Assembly (NCBI RefSeq): GCF_001423295.1
Contig: NZ_LMNG01000023.1
Span: 186,856 to 250,855 of the forward strand
Source: Methylobacterium sp. Leaf112
GTDB taxonomy: Bacteria; Pseudomonadota; Alphaproteobacteria; Rhizobiales; Beijerinckiaceae
Length of the DNA stretch: 64,000 nucleotides
Reading direction: 5' to 3'
In this document: positions 18,998 through 28,418 of the stretch, one piece after another
Layout of the letters: each line of letters starts with the position of its first letter
Numbering within the stretch: position 1 is the first letter of the stretch
Notes under the pieces: model-generated
The model's database searches: none
What the model was told of the DNA's origin: nothing
Seen by the model: only the letters and a program-made list of their open reading frames with translations
Position numbers and translations under genes: made by a program

Positions 18998-19774
18998 ATG
19001 GCCCTGTCATCCGATGAAGTCGAACGCTACGCCCGTCACCTCGTCCTGCGCGAGGTCGGCGGCCCGGGACAGGCCCGCCTCAAGGCGGCGCGCATCCTCG
19101 TGGTGGGGGCCGGCGGCCTCGGCGCGCCCCTGATCCAGTACCTCGCGGCCGCCGGCATCGGCACCATCGGGATCGTCGACGACGACATCGTCTCCCTGTC
19201 GAACCTGCAGCGGCAGGTGATCCACGGCACGCCCGATATCGGCCGGCCGAAGGTCGAGAGCGCCACGGACGCCGTGGGTCGCCTCAACCCGCACGTCGCC
19301 ATTGAGGCCCACCCCTTCCGGCTGACGGCGGAGAACGCGGTGGAACTTGTCGCGGACTACGATCTCGTCGCCGACGGCTCGGACAATTTCGCGACGCGCT
19401 ACGCCGTCTCGGATGCGTGTTTCCACGGCAAGCGCCCCCTGGTGACGGCGGCGCTCGGGCAGTTCGACGGGTCGCTGACCACCATCCGGGCCCACGAGAC
19501 CGGGTCGGACGGGCGGCCGAATCCGACCTATCGCTGCCTTTTCCCGAGCCCCCCGCCACCCGGCTCCGTGCCGGCCTGCGCCGAGGCAGGGGTGCTCGGG
19601 GCGCTCGCCGGCATCATGGGCTCGCTCATGGCCTTGGAGGTCATCCGCGCTGTGACGGATTTCGGCGAGCCCCTGGTCGGGCGCCTGCTCATGGTCGATG
19701 CCCGCTCGATGCGGTTCGAAACCCTGGGTTATGCCTGGGACGACGCGAACCCGCTCAGCGGCGCGGCGCGGTGA
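18998..19774 (+). CDS. moeB: MoeB/ThiF-family adenylyltransferase
   Basis: The 258-residue E1-like enzyme adenylates the C-terminal glycine of a small sulfur carrier (MoaD or ThiS) for molybdopterin or thiamine synthesis. The nucleotide loop is VVGAGGLGAPLIQYLAAAG (about 40-58). The acidic DDDIVSLSNLQRQ, the ADGSDNFATRY block and the active-site region PTYRCLFPSPPPPG are intact. Only two cysteines remain where E. coli MoeB has a four-cysteine zinc site. The ATG at 18998 gives the family length. No carrier-protein gene is adjacent, so moeB versus thiF cannot be decided here. Confidence 0.85.
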   Translation: MALSSDEVERYARHLVLREVGGPGQARLKAARILVVGAGGLGAPLIQYLAAAGIGTIGIVDDDIVSLSNLQRQVIHGTPDIGRPKVESATDAVGRLNPHVAIEAHPFRLTAENAVELVADYDLVADGSDNFATRYAVSDACFHGKRPLVTAALGQFDGSLTTIRAHETGSDGRPNPTYRCLFPSPPPPGSVPACAEAGVLGALAGIMGSLMALEVIRAVTDFGEPLVGRLLMVDARSMRFETLGYAWDDANPLSGAAR

Positions 19775-19778
19775 GCCG

Positions 19779-20618
19779 TCAGGCTGCCTTGTCGAGGCAG
19801 CACTTCTTGAACTTCTTGCCGCTGCCGCACGGGCACGGATCGTTGCGTCCGACATCCTTGAACGGATTGCGCACGGGCTGGCCGGCATCCTCGGCCGTCC
19901 AGGCGAGGTCCGCGACGGGATCGTCGATGGTGCCGTAGCGGCGCGGATCGAAGCGGGCGAGGTCGTCCGGCTTGGCCTCGGCTTGGCGCAAGGTGGTGCG
20001 GAACCACGGCGCGTCGCTGAATTCATCGGTGAGGCGCCCATCCTTGCGGGCGGCTGCCGAGCGGGGCGCCAGGTCGCGAAACCCCAGCAGCGCGATGGTC
20101 TCCTCCCAACCGACCCAGCCGATATCACCCTCGACGGCGACGCGCTTGTCGTCGAAGCGCACGAGGAGGCCGTGGGTCGCCTGACGGTCGACGCGGCCGG
20201 TCTGGGTCAGGAAGGTCAGGGCCGCGAGGGCCTCGTTACGGACGAAATCGTCGAGGGTGCTGTCGAGGATGAGGCGGTGCAGCGGCGCCACCTCCCCGTC
20301 GAAGACGCTGACGAGGATACGGGCCAGCGTCGTCGTCACCGCGTCGCCCAGCAGGGCGTCGAGGGTATCCCCGTCCTGATGCAGCAGACGCACCAGGGGG
20401 GCGAACACACGGGTGTCGCGGGCGGCCGCGAGGACGTGGAGACCGTAGAACAGCAGGTTGGCGTCGGCCTCCGACACCTCGGCACCGTCCGCAGGCCCGG
20501 CCAGCACGCGCAGCACCTCGTCGGCGATGGCCTCCGGTGTTTCGACCGCGCGCCGAAGTTCGGCGGCCGGCAGGTACTCGGCCGCCGAGAGGGCATCGAC
20601 GAGGGCACGGTCGATCAT
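19779..20618 (-). CDS. DUF1186-type protein with C-terminal SEC-C zinc motif
   Basis: The 279-residue protein has a mostly helical body, HEAT-like in its regular LLxxLA pattern, as in DUF1186 proteins. It ends in the SEC-C motif [18 protein letters not shown], the zinc-binding tail also found at the end of SecA. SEC-C tails bind zinc and often contact ribosomes or SecB, but the function of this protein is unknown. The stop lies five bases from that of the MoeB-type gene, so the two converge. It may share a transcript with pheST, whose last stop lies 24 bases upstream of its start. Confidence 0.8.
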   Translation of the reverse strand: MIDRALVDALSAAEYLPAAELRRAVETPEAIADEVLRVLAGPADGAEVSEADANLLFYGLHVLAAARDTRVFAPLVRLLHQDGDTLDALLGDAVTTTLARILVSVFDGEVAPLHRLILDSTLDDFVRNEALAALTFLTQTGRVDRQATHGLLVRFDDKRVAVEGDIGWVGWEETIALLGFRDLAPRSAAARKDGRLTDEFSDAPWFRTTLRQAEAKPDDLARFDPRRYGTIDDPVADLAWTAEDAGQPVRNPFKDVGRNDPCPCGSGKKFKKCCLDKAA

Positions 20619-20642
20619 GGCGAGGCTCCGTTCTTCCGGGGT

Positions 20643-23066
20643 TCAGGCGCGCAGGGTCGCGCCGGTCTTGCGGCCGACCTCGGCGATGATCTTGGCCGTC
20701 ACCGCCTCGATCTCCGCGTCGGTCAGGGTGCGTTCGACGGGCTGGAGCCGAACGGCGATGGCCACCGACTTCGCCCCCTCGGGAACGCCGACGCCCTCGT
20801 AGATGTCGAACACGTCGATGCCGGCGATGAGCTTGCGCTCGGCCCCTTGCGCCGCCTTCACCACGTCGCCCGCCGCCACGTCGCGGGGCACCACGAAGGC
20901 GAAGTCGCGCGAGACCGGCTGGAAGTCGGAGAGGGCCAGGGCCGGCTTCACCTTGGTCGGGCGATACTTCGGCAACGGCACGCCATCGAGGGTGATTTCG
21001 AAGGCGACGATCTGGCCCTTGAGGTCCAGCGCCTTCATCACGCGCGGGTGGATCTCACCGAAATACCCCACGGGGTTCTTCGGCCCGAACTGGAGGGTAC
21101 CCGAGCGGCCGGGATGCAGCCAGTTCGGCCCGCCGGCGACCACCTGCAGGCCACCCGTGGGAATGCCGAAGGCGGCGAGCAGCGCCAGGGCATCGGCCTT
21201 GGCGTCGAACGCATCCACGGGGGCAGCGGCGCCGTCCCAGTGGCGGCCACCGCCGAGATGGCCGGCGGTGGCACGGCGGATCGCTGTAGCGCGTGCGGTC
21301 TGACCTTCCGGCTGATCGTTCTCGAAGCACTGACCGACCTCGAACAGGGCGACGTCGGCGAGCCCCCGGTCGGCATTGCGCTGGGCGGCGCGTAGCAGGC
21401 CGGGCACGAGGCTCGGGCGCATATCGGAGAGGTCAGCCGCAATGGGGTTGGCCAGCACCAGATCCGCCCGGCCGCCCCCGAACAGCACGGCGTCGTCATG
21501 GGGAATGAACGACCACGTCACGGCCTCGACGAGGCCGCGCGCGGCGAGTGCGCGCTTGGCGAGCCGCGTGCGCTTCTGGATCACCGTGAGCACGGACTTA
21601 CCGACCTGGGCCTCGATGCGCGCAAGAGGTTTCGGCTCGATACGATCGAGACCGGCGATGCGGATGATCTCCTCGACGAGATCGGCCTTGCCCTCGACGT
21701 CGGCGCGCCAGGACGGGGTGAGCACTTTCACCCGGTCGCCGCTGCCGGCGACGTGGAAGCCCAAGGCTTCCAGGGTCACCTTCATCTCGGCGCGCGACAG
21801 TTCGAGGCCGGCCAGGCGCCGGGTCTCGGTCCAGGGGAAATCGATGACCCGCTCGGTCTCGGGCGGCTCGCCGACGATCACGGGCTGGCTCGGGGTGCCG
21901 CCGCAGATCTCGAGGACGAGGCGGGTGGCGAGATCGAGGCCCGGCAGGGTGAAGGCCGGGTCGACGCCGCGCTCGAAGCGGTAGCGCGCATCGGTGATGA
22001 TTCCGAGGCGCCGGCCGCTCTGGGCGATGTTCACCGGGTCCCACAGGGCGGATTCGATGAGGACATCGGTGGTGCCGGCGTCGCAACCGGACGCCACCCC
22101 GCCGATGATGCCGCCGATGGATTCGACACCGTTGTCGTCGGCGATGACCACCGTGTCGTCCGTCAGCGCGTAGGTCTTGCCGTCGAGCGCCTTCAGGGCC
22201 TCGCCATCGCGGGCGCGGCGCACGGTGAGGCCGCCCGCCACCTTGGCGGCGTCGAAGACGTGCAGCGGCCGGCCCCGGTCGAACGTGAGATAGTTGGTGA
22301 TGTCGACGAGGGCGTTGATCGGGCGCAGGCCGATGGCGCGCAGGCGGGCCTGCATCCAATCCGGCGAGGGGCCATTCGTGATGCCGCTCACGCGGCGCAG
22401 GGTGAAGTAGGGGCACAGGCCGCGGTCGGCCGGCTCGAAGTCGAGGGTGACGGGAACCGGACAGGCCCCCTCCCCCCGTACGGGCGGCTGGGGCGTGTGC
22501 TTGAGGCCACCGAGGCCGGTGGCGGCGAGATCGCGGGCGATGCCGTGGATCGAGGTGCAGTCGGCGCGGTTCGGCGTCAGGTTGATCTCGATGATCGGAT
22601 CGTCGAGGCCGGCATAGACCGCGTAGGTCCGCCCCGTGGGCGCGTCCTCCGGCAGATCGAGGATGCCGTCGTGGTCGTCGCCGAGGCCGAGTTCGGCGCC
22701 CGAGCACAGCATGCCCCGGCTCTCGACGCCGCGGATGGTGCCCACCGACAGGGTGATGGCCTTGCCGGGCACGTAGGTGCCGGGGGGGGCGAACACGGTC
22801 TTCATGCCGGCGCGCGCATTCGGCGCACCGCAGACCACCTGTACCGGCTCCCCGTCGCCCGCATCCACGGAGCAGACGCGCAGGCGGTCGGCGTTGGGGT
22901 GCTGCTCGGCCGTGAGCACGTGGGCGATCACGTAGGGTTTCAGGCTCGCGGCCTTGTCCTCGATGCCTTCGACCTCGAGCCCGATGCGCGTGAGCGTCTC
23001 GGAGATCGTGTCGAGGGAGGCCTCGGCGTCGAGGTGATCCTTGAGCCAGGAGAGGGTGAATTTCAT
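20643..23066 (-). CDS. pheT: Phenylalanyl-tRNA synthetase beta subunit
   Basis: The 807-residue subunit works with PheS as an alpha2-beta2 enzyme charging tRNA-Phe. It starts with the B1 block [13 protein letters not shown] and has the tRNA-binding EMAP-like domain (about 40-150), B3/B4 editing region, B5 DNA-binding-fold domain, a class-II-like core and a C-terminal anticodon-binding FDX-ACB domain (about 715-807). A 107-bp spacer separates it from pheS and holds a 7-bp hairpin (23141-23157). Confidence 0.97.
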   Translation of the reverse strand: MKFTLSWLKDHLDAEASLDTISETLTRIGLEVEGIEDKAASLKPYVIAHVLTAEQHPNADRLRVCSVDAGDGEPVQVVCGAPNARAGMKTVFAPPGTYVPGKAITLSVGTIRGVESRGMLCSGAELGLGDDHDGILDLPEDAPTGRTYAVYAGLDDPIIEINLTPNRADCTSIHGIARDLAATGLGGLKHTPQPPVRGEGACPVPVTLDFEPADRGLCPYFTLRRVSGITNGPSPDWMQARLRAIGLRPINALVDITNYLTFDRGRPLHVFDAAKVAGGLTVRRARDGEALKALDGKTYALTDDTVVIADDNGVESIGGIIGGVASGCDAGTTDVLIESALWDPVNIAQSGRRLGIITDARYRFERGVDPAFTLPGLDLATRLVLEICGGTPSQPVIVGEPPETERVIDFPWTETRRLAGLELSRAEMKVTLEALGFHVAGSGDRVKVLTPSWRADVEGKADLVEEIIRIAGLDRIEPKPLARIEAQVGKSVLTVIQKRTRLAKRALAARGLVEAVTWSFIPHDDAVLFGGGRADLVLANPIAADLSDMRPSLVPGLLRAAQRNADRGLADVALFEVGQCFENDQPEGQTARATAIRRATAGHLGGGRHWDGAAAPVDAFDAKADALALLAAFGIPTGGLQVVAGGPNWLHPGRSGTLQFGPKNPVGYFGEIHPRVMKALDLKGQIVAFEITLDGVPLPKYRPTKVKPALALSDFQPVSRDFAFVVPRDVAAGDVVKAAQGAERKLIAGIDVFDIYEGVGVPEGAKSVAIAVRLQPVERTLTDAEIEAVTAKIIAEVGRKTGATLRA

Positions 23067-23173
23067 GACTTGCGTCCGTCGGCGCTCTCCGATCGGCCAG
23101 CGACTGGCGATCCGGCACCCATCAGGGTTGAGAAGGACGATCCGGGCAGCGCCCGGACCTTCGCGACATCACA

Positions 23174-24256
23174 TCAGCCGGTCAGCCCGGCGACCAGGCT
23201 CGGGATATCCAGCGGCCGGAAACCGTAATGATCGAGCCAACGGACATCCGCCTCGAAGAATGGGCGCAGGTCCGGCATGCCGTATTTGAGCATGGCGATA
23301 CGATCGATGCCCATGCCGAAAGCGAAGCCCTGGACGCTGTCGGGGTCGAGGCCGCAATTGCGCAGGACGTTGGGATGGACCATCCCGCAGCCGAGGATCT
23401 CGAGCCAATCCGTGCCCTCGCCGAAGCGGATCTCGCCGCCTTTGCGCGAGCACTGGATGTCGACCTCGGCCGAGGGCTCGGTGAAGGGAAAGAACGACGG
23501 ACGGAACCGCATCTTCACGGCGTCGACCTCGAAGAAGGTCCGGCAGAACTCCTCGAGAACCCATTTGAGGTTGGCGATGTTGGCCGCTTTGTCGATGACG
23601 AGACCCTCGACCTGATGGAACATCGGCGTGTGGGTCTGGTCGGAATCGTGACGGTAGGTCCGTCCCGGGCAGATCACCCGGATCGGCGGCGCTTTCGACC
23701 GCATGGTGCGGATCTGCACCGGCGAGGTGTGGGTGCGCAGCACCTTGCGCTGGCCGTTGCGGTCGGGCGCAAGGAAGAAGGTGTCGTGCATCTCGCGCGC
23801 CGGGTGGCCGGGCGGGAAGTTGAGAGCCGTGAAGTTGTAGTCGTCGGTCTCGATGTCGGGCCCTTCGGCGACGGAGAACCCCATATCCGCGAAGATCGCC
23901 GCGATCTCGTCCATGACTTGGCTGATGGGATGAATGCGGCCGCGCGCCTCCGGCGCCTCGCGCACGGGCAGGGTCACGTCGATGCGCTCGGCGGCGAGGC
24001 GTGCGGTGAGCGCCGCTTCGCCGAGGGCTTCGCGACGAGCGCCCAACGCGCCCTGCACGCGATCGCGCAACCCGTTGATGAGGGGCCCGCGCGCCTTGCG
24101 CTCGTCGGGCGTCATGGCGCCCAGAGTCTTGAGCAGTTCGGAGACCGAGCCCTTCTTCCCCAGCGCCGCCACGCGTACGGCGTCGAGGGCGGCCTCATCG
24201 GACGCGGCGGCGACTTCTGCGAGGAGGTCACCTTCGAGGGTGTCGAGATCGGTCAT
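23174..24256 (-). CDS. pheS: Phenylalanyl-tRNA synthetase alpha subunit
   Basis: The 360-residue catalytic class II subunit has an N-terminal coiled-coil (about 1-90) that contacts tRNA. The catalytic core includes motif 1 near [19 protein letters not shown], motif 2 in [12 protein letters not shown] and motif 3 in [14 protein letters not shown]. The strong rplT terminator lies between rplT and pheS, so pheS-pheT may rely on its own promoter in the 118 bp after that hairpin or on readthrough. A small hairpin lies in this leader, but no Phe-rich leader peptide was found. Confidence 0.97.
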   Translation of the reverse strand: MTDLDTLEGDLLAEVAAASDEAALDAVRVAALGKKGSVSELLKTLGAMTPDERKARGPLINGLRDRVQGALGARREALGEAALTARLAAERIDVTLPVREAPEARGRIHPISQVMDEIAAIFADMGFSVAEGPDIETDDYNFTALNFPPGHPAREMHDTFFLAPDRNGQRKVLRTHTSPVQIRTMRSKAPPIRVICPGRTYRHDSDQTHTPMFHQVEGLVIDKAANIANLKWVLEEFCRTFFEVDAVKMRFRPSFFPFTEPSAEVDIQCSRKGGEIRFGEGTDWLEILGCGMVHPNVLRNCGLDPDSVQGFAFGMGIDRIAMLKYGMPDLRPFFEADVRWLDHYGFRPLDIPSLVAGLTG

Positions 24257-24374
24257 CGGTTCAACTCACCGGCTGCGGCTCGACCACAGGATGGTCGGGC
24301 GATCATGGCGCGAGGGTTTTGCGGGTCGAGGCCGCCTTGGCAAGCCATCGCGCCCTGGAAAACCCGGCGCGCCC

Positions 24375-24420
24375 AGTAAAAACGAAAAGGCGCGGCGCCC
24401 GTGCGGGGCCGCGCCTTTTC
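24375..24420 (-). terminator. Rho-independent terminator of rpmI-rplT
   Basis: Read on the minus strand, a 12-bp stem (24408-24419 with 24385-24396) with a GC-rich loop is followed by TTTTCGTTTTTA. This is a textbook intrinsic terminator just after rplT and before pheS. Confidence 0.88.
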
Positions 24421-24455
24421 CACAGAGTCCGACGCGAAGGCCGAACGAAGAAGGT

Positions 24456-24830
24456 TCAAGCCGCCTTGGCGACGTCCTGCAGGGAGGCCTTGGCCTTCTC
24501 GACCACGGCGGCGAAAGTGGCCGGCTCATGGATGGCGAGCTCGGACAGGGCCTTGCGGTCCACCTCGATGCCGGACTTGGACAGCGCGTTGATGAAGCGC
24601 GAATAGGTCAGGCCATGCTCACGGACGGCGGCGTTGAGACGCTGGATCCAGAGGGCGCGGAACGTGCGCTTCTTGTTCTTACGATCGCGGTAGGCATACT
24701 GCATGCCCTTCTCGACCGCCTGCTTGGCGATCCGGATCGTATTCTTGCGGCGACCGTAATAACCACGGGCGGCCTTGAGGACTTTCTTGTGCTTCGCGTG
24801 ACTGGTCACGCCGCGCTTGACGCGGGCCAT
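24456..24830 (-). CDS. rplT: 50S ribosomal protein L20
   Basis: The 124-residue protein binds 23S rRNA early in large-subunit assembly. It starts [16 protein letters not shown] and has the basic [12 protein letters not shown] and [12 protein letters not shown] blocks typical of L20. In many bacteria L20 represses its own operon by binding the leader. It follows rpmI by 48 bp and ends before a strong terminator. infC, often the first gene of this operon, is not adjacent. Confidence 0.98.
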   Translation of the reverse strand: MARVKRGVTSHAKHKKVLKAARGYYGRRKNTIRIAKQAVEKGMQYAYRDRKNKKRTFRALWIQRLNAAVREHGLTYSRFINALSKSGIEVDRKALSELAIHEPATFAAVVEKAKASLQDVAKAA

Positions 24831-24878
24831 ATGGAGTCTCCTGGATCAGAAAAAGCAGTTCGGCGGGTGAAAGAAGGC

Positions 24879-25082
24879 TTACCGGCTGTTCGGCAAAAAA
24901 TACTTCTTCACGTTGGCGGCATCGCCCTCGAACAGGGTGGTGGTGCCGCGCAGGTTGCGGATCTGCTTCGTCGTCCGCTTGATCATCCCGTGGCGCTTAC
25001 CGGCCTGGGCGTACATGACCTTGCCGGTGCCGGTGATCTTGAAGCGCTTCTTCGCGCCCGACTTGGTTTTCAGCTTGGGCAT
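24879..25082 (-). CDS. rpmI: 50S ribosomal protein L35
   Basis: The 67-residue basic protein begins [15 protein letters not shown], the standard L35 N-terminus. The ATG at 25082 has AGGAG 6 bases before it; longer in-frame reading upstream is leader sequence. The leader of about 125 nt from the predicted promoter holds a hairpin (25168-25200) in which AACCGCC pairs with GGCGGTT, a possible site for L20 feedback. Confidence 0.97.
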   Translation of the reverse strand: MPKLKTKSGAKKRFKITGTGKVMYAQAGKRHGMIKRTTKQIRNLRGTTTLFEGDAANVKKYFLPNSR

Positions 25083-25213
25083 TTGGCTCTCCTGAACGCG
25101 CATGCACCCCGATCCGGGTTGGGATCGAAGGGATGCGCTCGGTTGATGCTTCTGATGGAGCAGCACGAACCGCCACGGCAGCCCGATCGGCCGGGCGGTT
25201 CAACGCGAGGCGG

Positions 25214-25242
25214 CGTATGACAGAAAAGCGACGCGGTTTCAA
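25214..25242 (-). promoter_or_regulatory. Sigma-70-type promoter of rpmI-rplT
   Basis: On the minus strand, TTGAAA (25237-25242) and CATACG (25214-25219) are spaced by exactly 17 bp. The start should fall near 25207, giving a leader of about 125 nt. The -35 element overlaps one copy of a direct repeat described separately. Confidence 0.75.
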
Positions 25243-25272
25243 TCCTGCGCGAGATCGTCAATCCTGCGCGAG
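25239..25272. repeat. Direct repeat of 15 bp spanning the rpmI promoter and an upstream gene end
   Basis: TCAATCCTGCGCGAG occurs at 25239-25253 and 25258-25272, period 19 bp. The right copy contains the last codons and stop of the upstream small gene; the left copy contributes the -35 hexamer of the rpmI promoter. It looks like a short tandem duplication. Confidence 0.85.
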
Positions 25273-25521
25273 GGCCAGGACCACATCGGTTTCCGTTACC
25301 GCCGCCATGGGCTTGGTGATCTTCACCGCACGGGTCGGCTGCCCCGGCGGCATGAGCAGGAGGATCGTCTCCGTGCCGGGGCAGGCCGGATCGGCGCAAA
25401 CGATCTCGTTCACCTTGACGATTCCCGCCGCGTCGAAGCCCGCGGCCTGTCGTGCCCAGGCGAGGATCGCCGCGCGCACCGCCGCATCGGCCTGTGGCTG
25501 TTTCCGCCCGAACAGCGCCAT
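25258..25521 (-). CDS. Small conserved-looking protein with CADPACPG motif
   Basis: The 87-residue protein is not assigned to a named family. It has a helical N-terminal half and then NEIVCADPACPGTETILLLMPPGQ, with two cysteines four residues apart, and ends with VKITKPMAAVTETDVVLALAQD. The motif and spacing suggest a conserved cysteine pair, perhaps metal-binding or redox-active. It starts five bases after the WD40 gene ends and is surely in the same transcript. The ORF continues open upstream in the WD40 gene's antisense-free frame, but the ATG at 25521 gives a natural start. Confidence 0.65.
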   Translation of the reverse strand: MALFGRKQPQADAAVRAAILAWARQAAGFDAAGIVKVNEIVCADPACPGTETILLLMPPGQPTRAVKITKPMAAVTETDVVLALAQD

Positions 25522-25526
25522 GGGCG

Positions 25527-26534
25527 TCAGCCCGGAAGGGTGAGGAGGCCGGCGGCCCCGTCGCTGCAGCCGAAGCCCAGGCGGGCGCCGCGCGCGTCCC
25601 AGGCGAGGGCCGTGACGCCACTGCCCTTCACGGCCGGGCGCACCAACAGTTCGGACCCGTCGGCGAAACGCACGAGCAGGATGCAGCCGTCCTCGTACCC
25701 GATGGCGAGCACCAGGGCTTTGGGATGGAACGCCACCCGCGAGACCCGCGCCGGGCGCACGCCGCACTCGCGCGGGGCCTTGCCGGTGGGGCCTTCCTTC
25801 GAGTCGAACGGCCAGATGATGGCGGCTTCCGCGCCCCCGGTGGCGAGCCAGTCGCCATCGCCCGACCAGGCCATGGAGCGGACCTTGCCGGGATAGCCCG
25901 ACATCCGCATGTGGCCGCGGTCGGGCTGGAGACGCCAGCCGTGCAGGGCGTTCTCCTGCATGGTGGTGACGACGAAGCGGCCGTCCGGCGACCAGGTCAC
26001 GTCGATGTGCGAGCCCTTCCACTCGACGAAGTCGGGCGCGGTCTCGAGGTTCGGGTACCACAGGGTGGCGCCGTTGTAGTGCGAGACGGCCAGGCGGTAG
26101 CCCTTCGGCGCGAAGGCGAGGCCGCGCGCGGTGGATGGGGCGGCGAACACCTTCTCGCGGCCCTTGGCGTCGCGGGCCACGACGTTTCGTCCGGCGGCGT
26201 ACGCGATGGCGCCGTCGGGATGGAGCGCCAGGGCGTCGATCCAGGCCCCGCCCTTGGCGACGGCCACCTCGACGACATCGCCCTCGGGCGATGTCGCCAC
26301 CACGCGGCCGTCATCGCCCCCGGTCACGATCCGGCGTCCGTCACCGGCGGCGACCAGGATGGCGCCGTCCGGGTGCGATTCGATCCGGCGGACCTCGCCC
26401 CGGCCGGCCAGCAGCACGGCGCCGTCGCCCAGCGCCAGGGCCAGGGTGTCCTTCAACCACACGGCGGCGGTGACGTGGGCCCCGGCCGCGATGGGCGTGA
26501 CGTGGTCGAGGAGGGAAGGTGCAGTCTCGGCCAT
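25527..26534 (-). CDS. WD40-repeat beta-propeller protein
   Basis: The 335-residue protein is made of about seven WD40-like blades, with recurring segments such as VTWSPDGRFVVTT, MAWSGDGDWLATGG and VAFHPKALVLAIG. No signal peptide is present, so it should be a cytoplasmic scaffold. Related proteins in Hyphomicrobiales often sit beside a CobW-type GTPase, but none is present here. The ATG at 26534 (MAETAPS) was chosen over an upstream in-frame start because the latter overlaps unconserved sequence. Confidence 0.8.
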   Translation of the reverse strand: MAETAPSLLDHVTPIAAGAHVTAAVWLKDTLALALGDGAVLLAGRGEVRRIESHPDGAILVAAGDGRRIVTGGDDGRVVATSPEGDVVEVAVAKGGAWIDALALHPDGAIAYAAGRNVVARDAKGREKVFAAPSTARGLAFAPKGYRLAVSHYNGATLWYPNLETAPDFVEWKGSHIDVTWSPDGRFVVTTMQENALHGWRLQPDRGHMRMSGYPGKVRSMAWSGDGDWLATGGAEAAIIWPFDSKEGPTGKAPRECGVRPARVSRVAFHPKALVLAIGYEDGCILLVRFADGSELLVRPAVKGSGVTALAWDARGARLGFGCSDGAAGLLTLPG

Positions 26535-26586
26535 CCGGCGGGGATCTCTCGTCACTCGGTTGCGATAGGCGCGCGGAGCCCGAGCC

Positions 26587-27255
26587 TCACAGGGCGGGTG
26601 CGCCGGAGACCGCACGCCGCGCCGTCAGGATCGTGGCGACGACGGCCAGGATGCCGGCGATGCCGGCAGGGATGGCGAGGGCATACAACGCCAAACGGCC
26701 GTAGGCGACCGTTCCGGCGAGGGATCCGACGAGAAGCGCGAGCCAGACCACACCATCGCCGACCCAGGCGTAACGGGCGCCGCGCCGGGCGAGCGCCAAA
26801 GCGAGCTTCTGGCCGAAGCTGAACAGCGCGCCGGTGACGAAAGTGGTCCCGGCGCGAAAGCCCTGGACGTGGGACAGGACCGCGTTCTGCGCCCCCATGG
26901 CAAGCGCCAGCATCAGGGAGGCGAGGCCCGAATCCGGGGCGGCGACGGCAGCCTCGAAGGCAGCTGCGACGATTGCGGCCTCGAAGCCGAGGATCACCGG
27001 CGTGCTCCAGCGTGCGGGCGTCAGGGCCGAGAGGGCGCCGCCGCAGATTCCGCCGAGGAGAAAAGCGAGGATGAGCAGGGCCGGCAGCCAGGCGAGGTGG
27101 GGCTGGCCGTGTCCGAGGGCGACGGCGAACTGGGTCGTGTTGCCGCTCATGAACGAGGTGTAGAGGCCACCGAGCCGAATGAAGCCGAGGGCGTCGACGT
27201 AGCCGGCCAGCGCCGTGAGGATGAGGCCGAAGCCGAGATGCCAGGGCCGGGTCAC
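26587..27255 (-). CDS. YoaK/DUF1275-family membrane protein
   Basis: The 222-residue protein has about six hydrophobic segments and the family opening in which GYVDALGFIRLGGLYTSFMSGNTT spans residues about 18-41. DUF1275 proteins are inner-membrane proteins of unknown function, sometimes linked to transport. It stands 52 bp upstream of the WD40 gene on the same strand and could lead that transcript. Confidence 0.85.
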   Translation of the reverse strand: MTRPWHLGFGLILTALAGYVDALGFIRLGGLYTSFMSGNTTQFAVALGHGQPHLAWLPALLILAFLLGGICGGALSALTPARWSTPVILGFEAAIVAAAFEAAVAAPDSGLASLMLALAMGAQNAVLSHVQGFRAGTTFVTGALFSFGQKLALALARRGARYAWVGDGVVWLALLVGSLAGTVAYGRLALYALAIPAGIAGILAVVATILTARRAVSGAPAL

Positions 27256-27423
27256 GGGCGCCGCCCCTTCGCGTTCACCACCGGGCCGGCAGGGTTAAAG
27301 CTTTGCTCACCAAGTCCGCGCAATTGGAGTGAACGCACTCGAACATCGCGCCGCTGCGGTCCGTTGGTTGGGTGATCCGGTACGGGACCATGCGTCCCCC
27401 GCCGGGTGAGTAGGAGTTGCGTC

Positions 27424-27867
27424 ATGATCCCATTCGCCTGCGCCGCCCTCGCCCTGCCCAGCTTCACCCCGTCCGTCTTCGGCTCCTGCGGGATCGCCGA
27501 GACCGTGCTCATCGTCGAGGACGAGATCATGGTCTGCGAGCTTGCCGCCGAGGCGCTTCTGGAGGAAGGCTATCGCGTTCTCACCGCGTCCGATGCGGAT
27601 GAAGCGGAGGGCATCCTGGCCCGTGAGCGGGTCGATCTGCTCTTCACCGATATCGATCTGGCCCGCAACACGAACGGTCTCGCCCTGGCTCAGCGTGCGC
27701 GCCGGGTTCGCCCCGACCTGCCCGTCGTCTACACCTCGGGCGGACGCGGCCATCTTGCCCACGGCGACGCCGTGACGGACTCGGTGTTCGTACCGAAGCC
27801 CTATCGCCTCAGCGCCCTCGTGGCCCTGGCCAACGACATCCTGCGCTCACCCGCCCACCACGCCTGA
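27424..27867 (+). CDS. Single-domain response regulator
   Basis: The protein has 147 residues. After an unusual N-terminal stretch of about 25 residues (rich in Ala, Pro, Phe and Ser) comes a receiver domain, TVLIVEDEIMV. The phospho-acceptor is Asp76 in LLFTDIDLA and the conserved Lys125 is in FVPKPY. There is no output domain and no histidine kinase nearby. The ATG at 27424 has GTAGGAG upstream; a GTG start 18 bases earlier is possible. A start inside the leader, just before ETVLIVED, would give a standard 120-residue receiver. Confidence 0.85.
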   Translation: MIPFACAALALPSFTPSVFGSCGIAETVLIVEDEIMVCELAAEALLEEGYRVLTASDADEAEGILARERVDLLFTDIDLARNTNGLALAQRARRVRPDLPVVYTSGGRGHLAHGDAVTDSVFVPKPYRLSALVALANDILRSPAHHA

Positions 27868-27889
27868 GCGCCAGCCCCCGGACCCACCG

Positions 27890-28258
27890 ATGCGCACCAT
27901 CCTCACCACCCTCGCCTTCGTGATCGCCTCCACGGGCGTCGCTTCCGCCTGCGACGTGAAGGCAGCCAAGCTCGAAGAGGCCATCGCGGCGAAGAGCCAG
28001 CTGCGCGAGGCGGCCAACAAGCAGACCGTGCGCGATCTTCGTACCCTGCGCGACGCCGCCATCGTGCTCGAGACCTACCAGTACGGTCCCGAGTGCGAAC
28101 GCCTCGTCGCGATCGTCAAGGCGCTCGCAGCCAATCCCGCAAAGGCAATCGAGCGCGGCGGCGACACCGACGAGGAGAAGGCCGAGGAGGTTCTGGAAAC
28201 CCGCGAGCCGAAGGCCCCCCCGGCCGAGGCCGCGCCGGCCGCGCCGAAGGCGAACTGA
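27890..28258 (+). CDS. Secreted hypothetical protein
   Basis: The 122-residue protein has a signal peptide (residues 1-20, cut after VASA). The mature part is helical and charged, with two cysteines (one right at the mature N-terminus, one in YGPECERL), and ends in a Pro/Ala-rich tail. No family was recognised. It follows the response regulator by 22 bp on the same strand and is probably co-transcribed with it. Confidence 0.7.
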   Translation: MRTILTTLAFVIASTGVASACDVKAAKLEEAIAAKSQLREAANKQTVRDLRTLRDAAIVLETYQYGPECERLVAIVKALAANPAKAIERGGDTDEEKAEEVLETREPKAPPAEAAPAAPKAN

Positions 28259-28418
28259 CGACCCGATATCCAGGCCGGCCCACCCCTGGGGGTGCGGTCG
28301 GCTTCCCATGCCTTGGGCGCCGCGTTAGGACCGCGGCGCCCGCTCGCGCGTACCGCCATCCACTGAAGCGGATGCCGCGTTGAGGGGGCGACCGCGTATC
28401 CAGGGGCAGCGTATCGGC

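Noticed and set aside
19698..21395. 565-codon plus-strand frame opposite pheT and the SEC-C gene
   Set aside because: It is an antisense shadow of recognised genes with no motif of its own.
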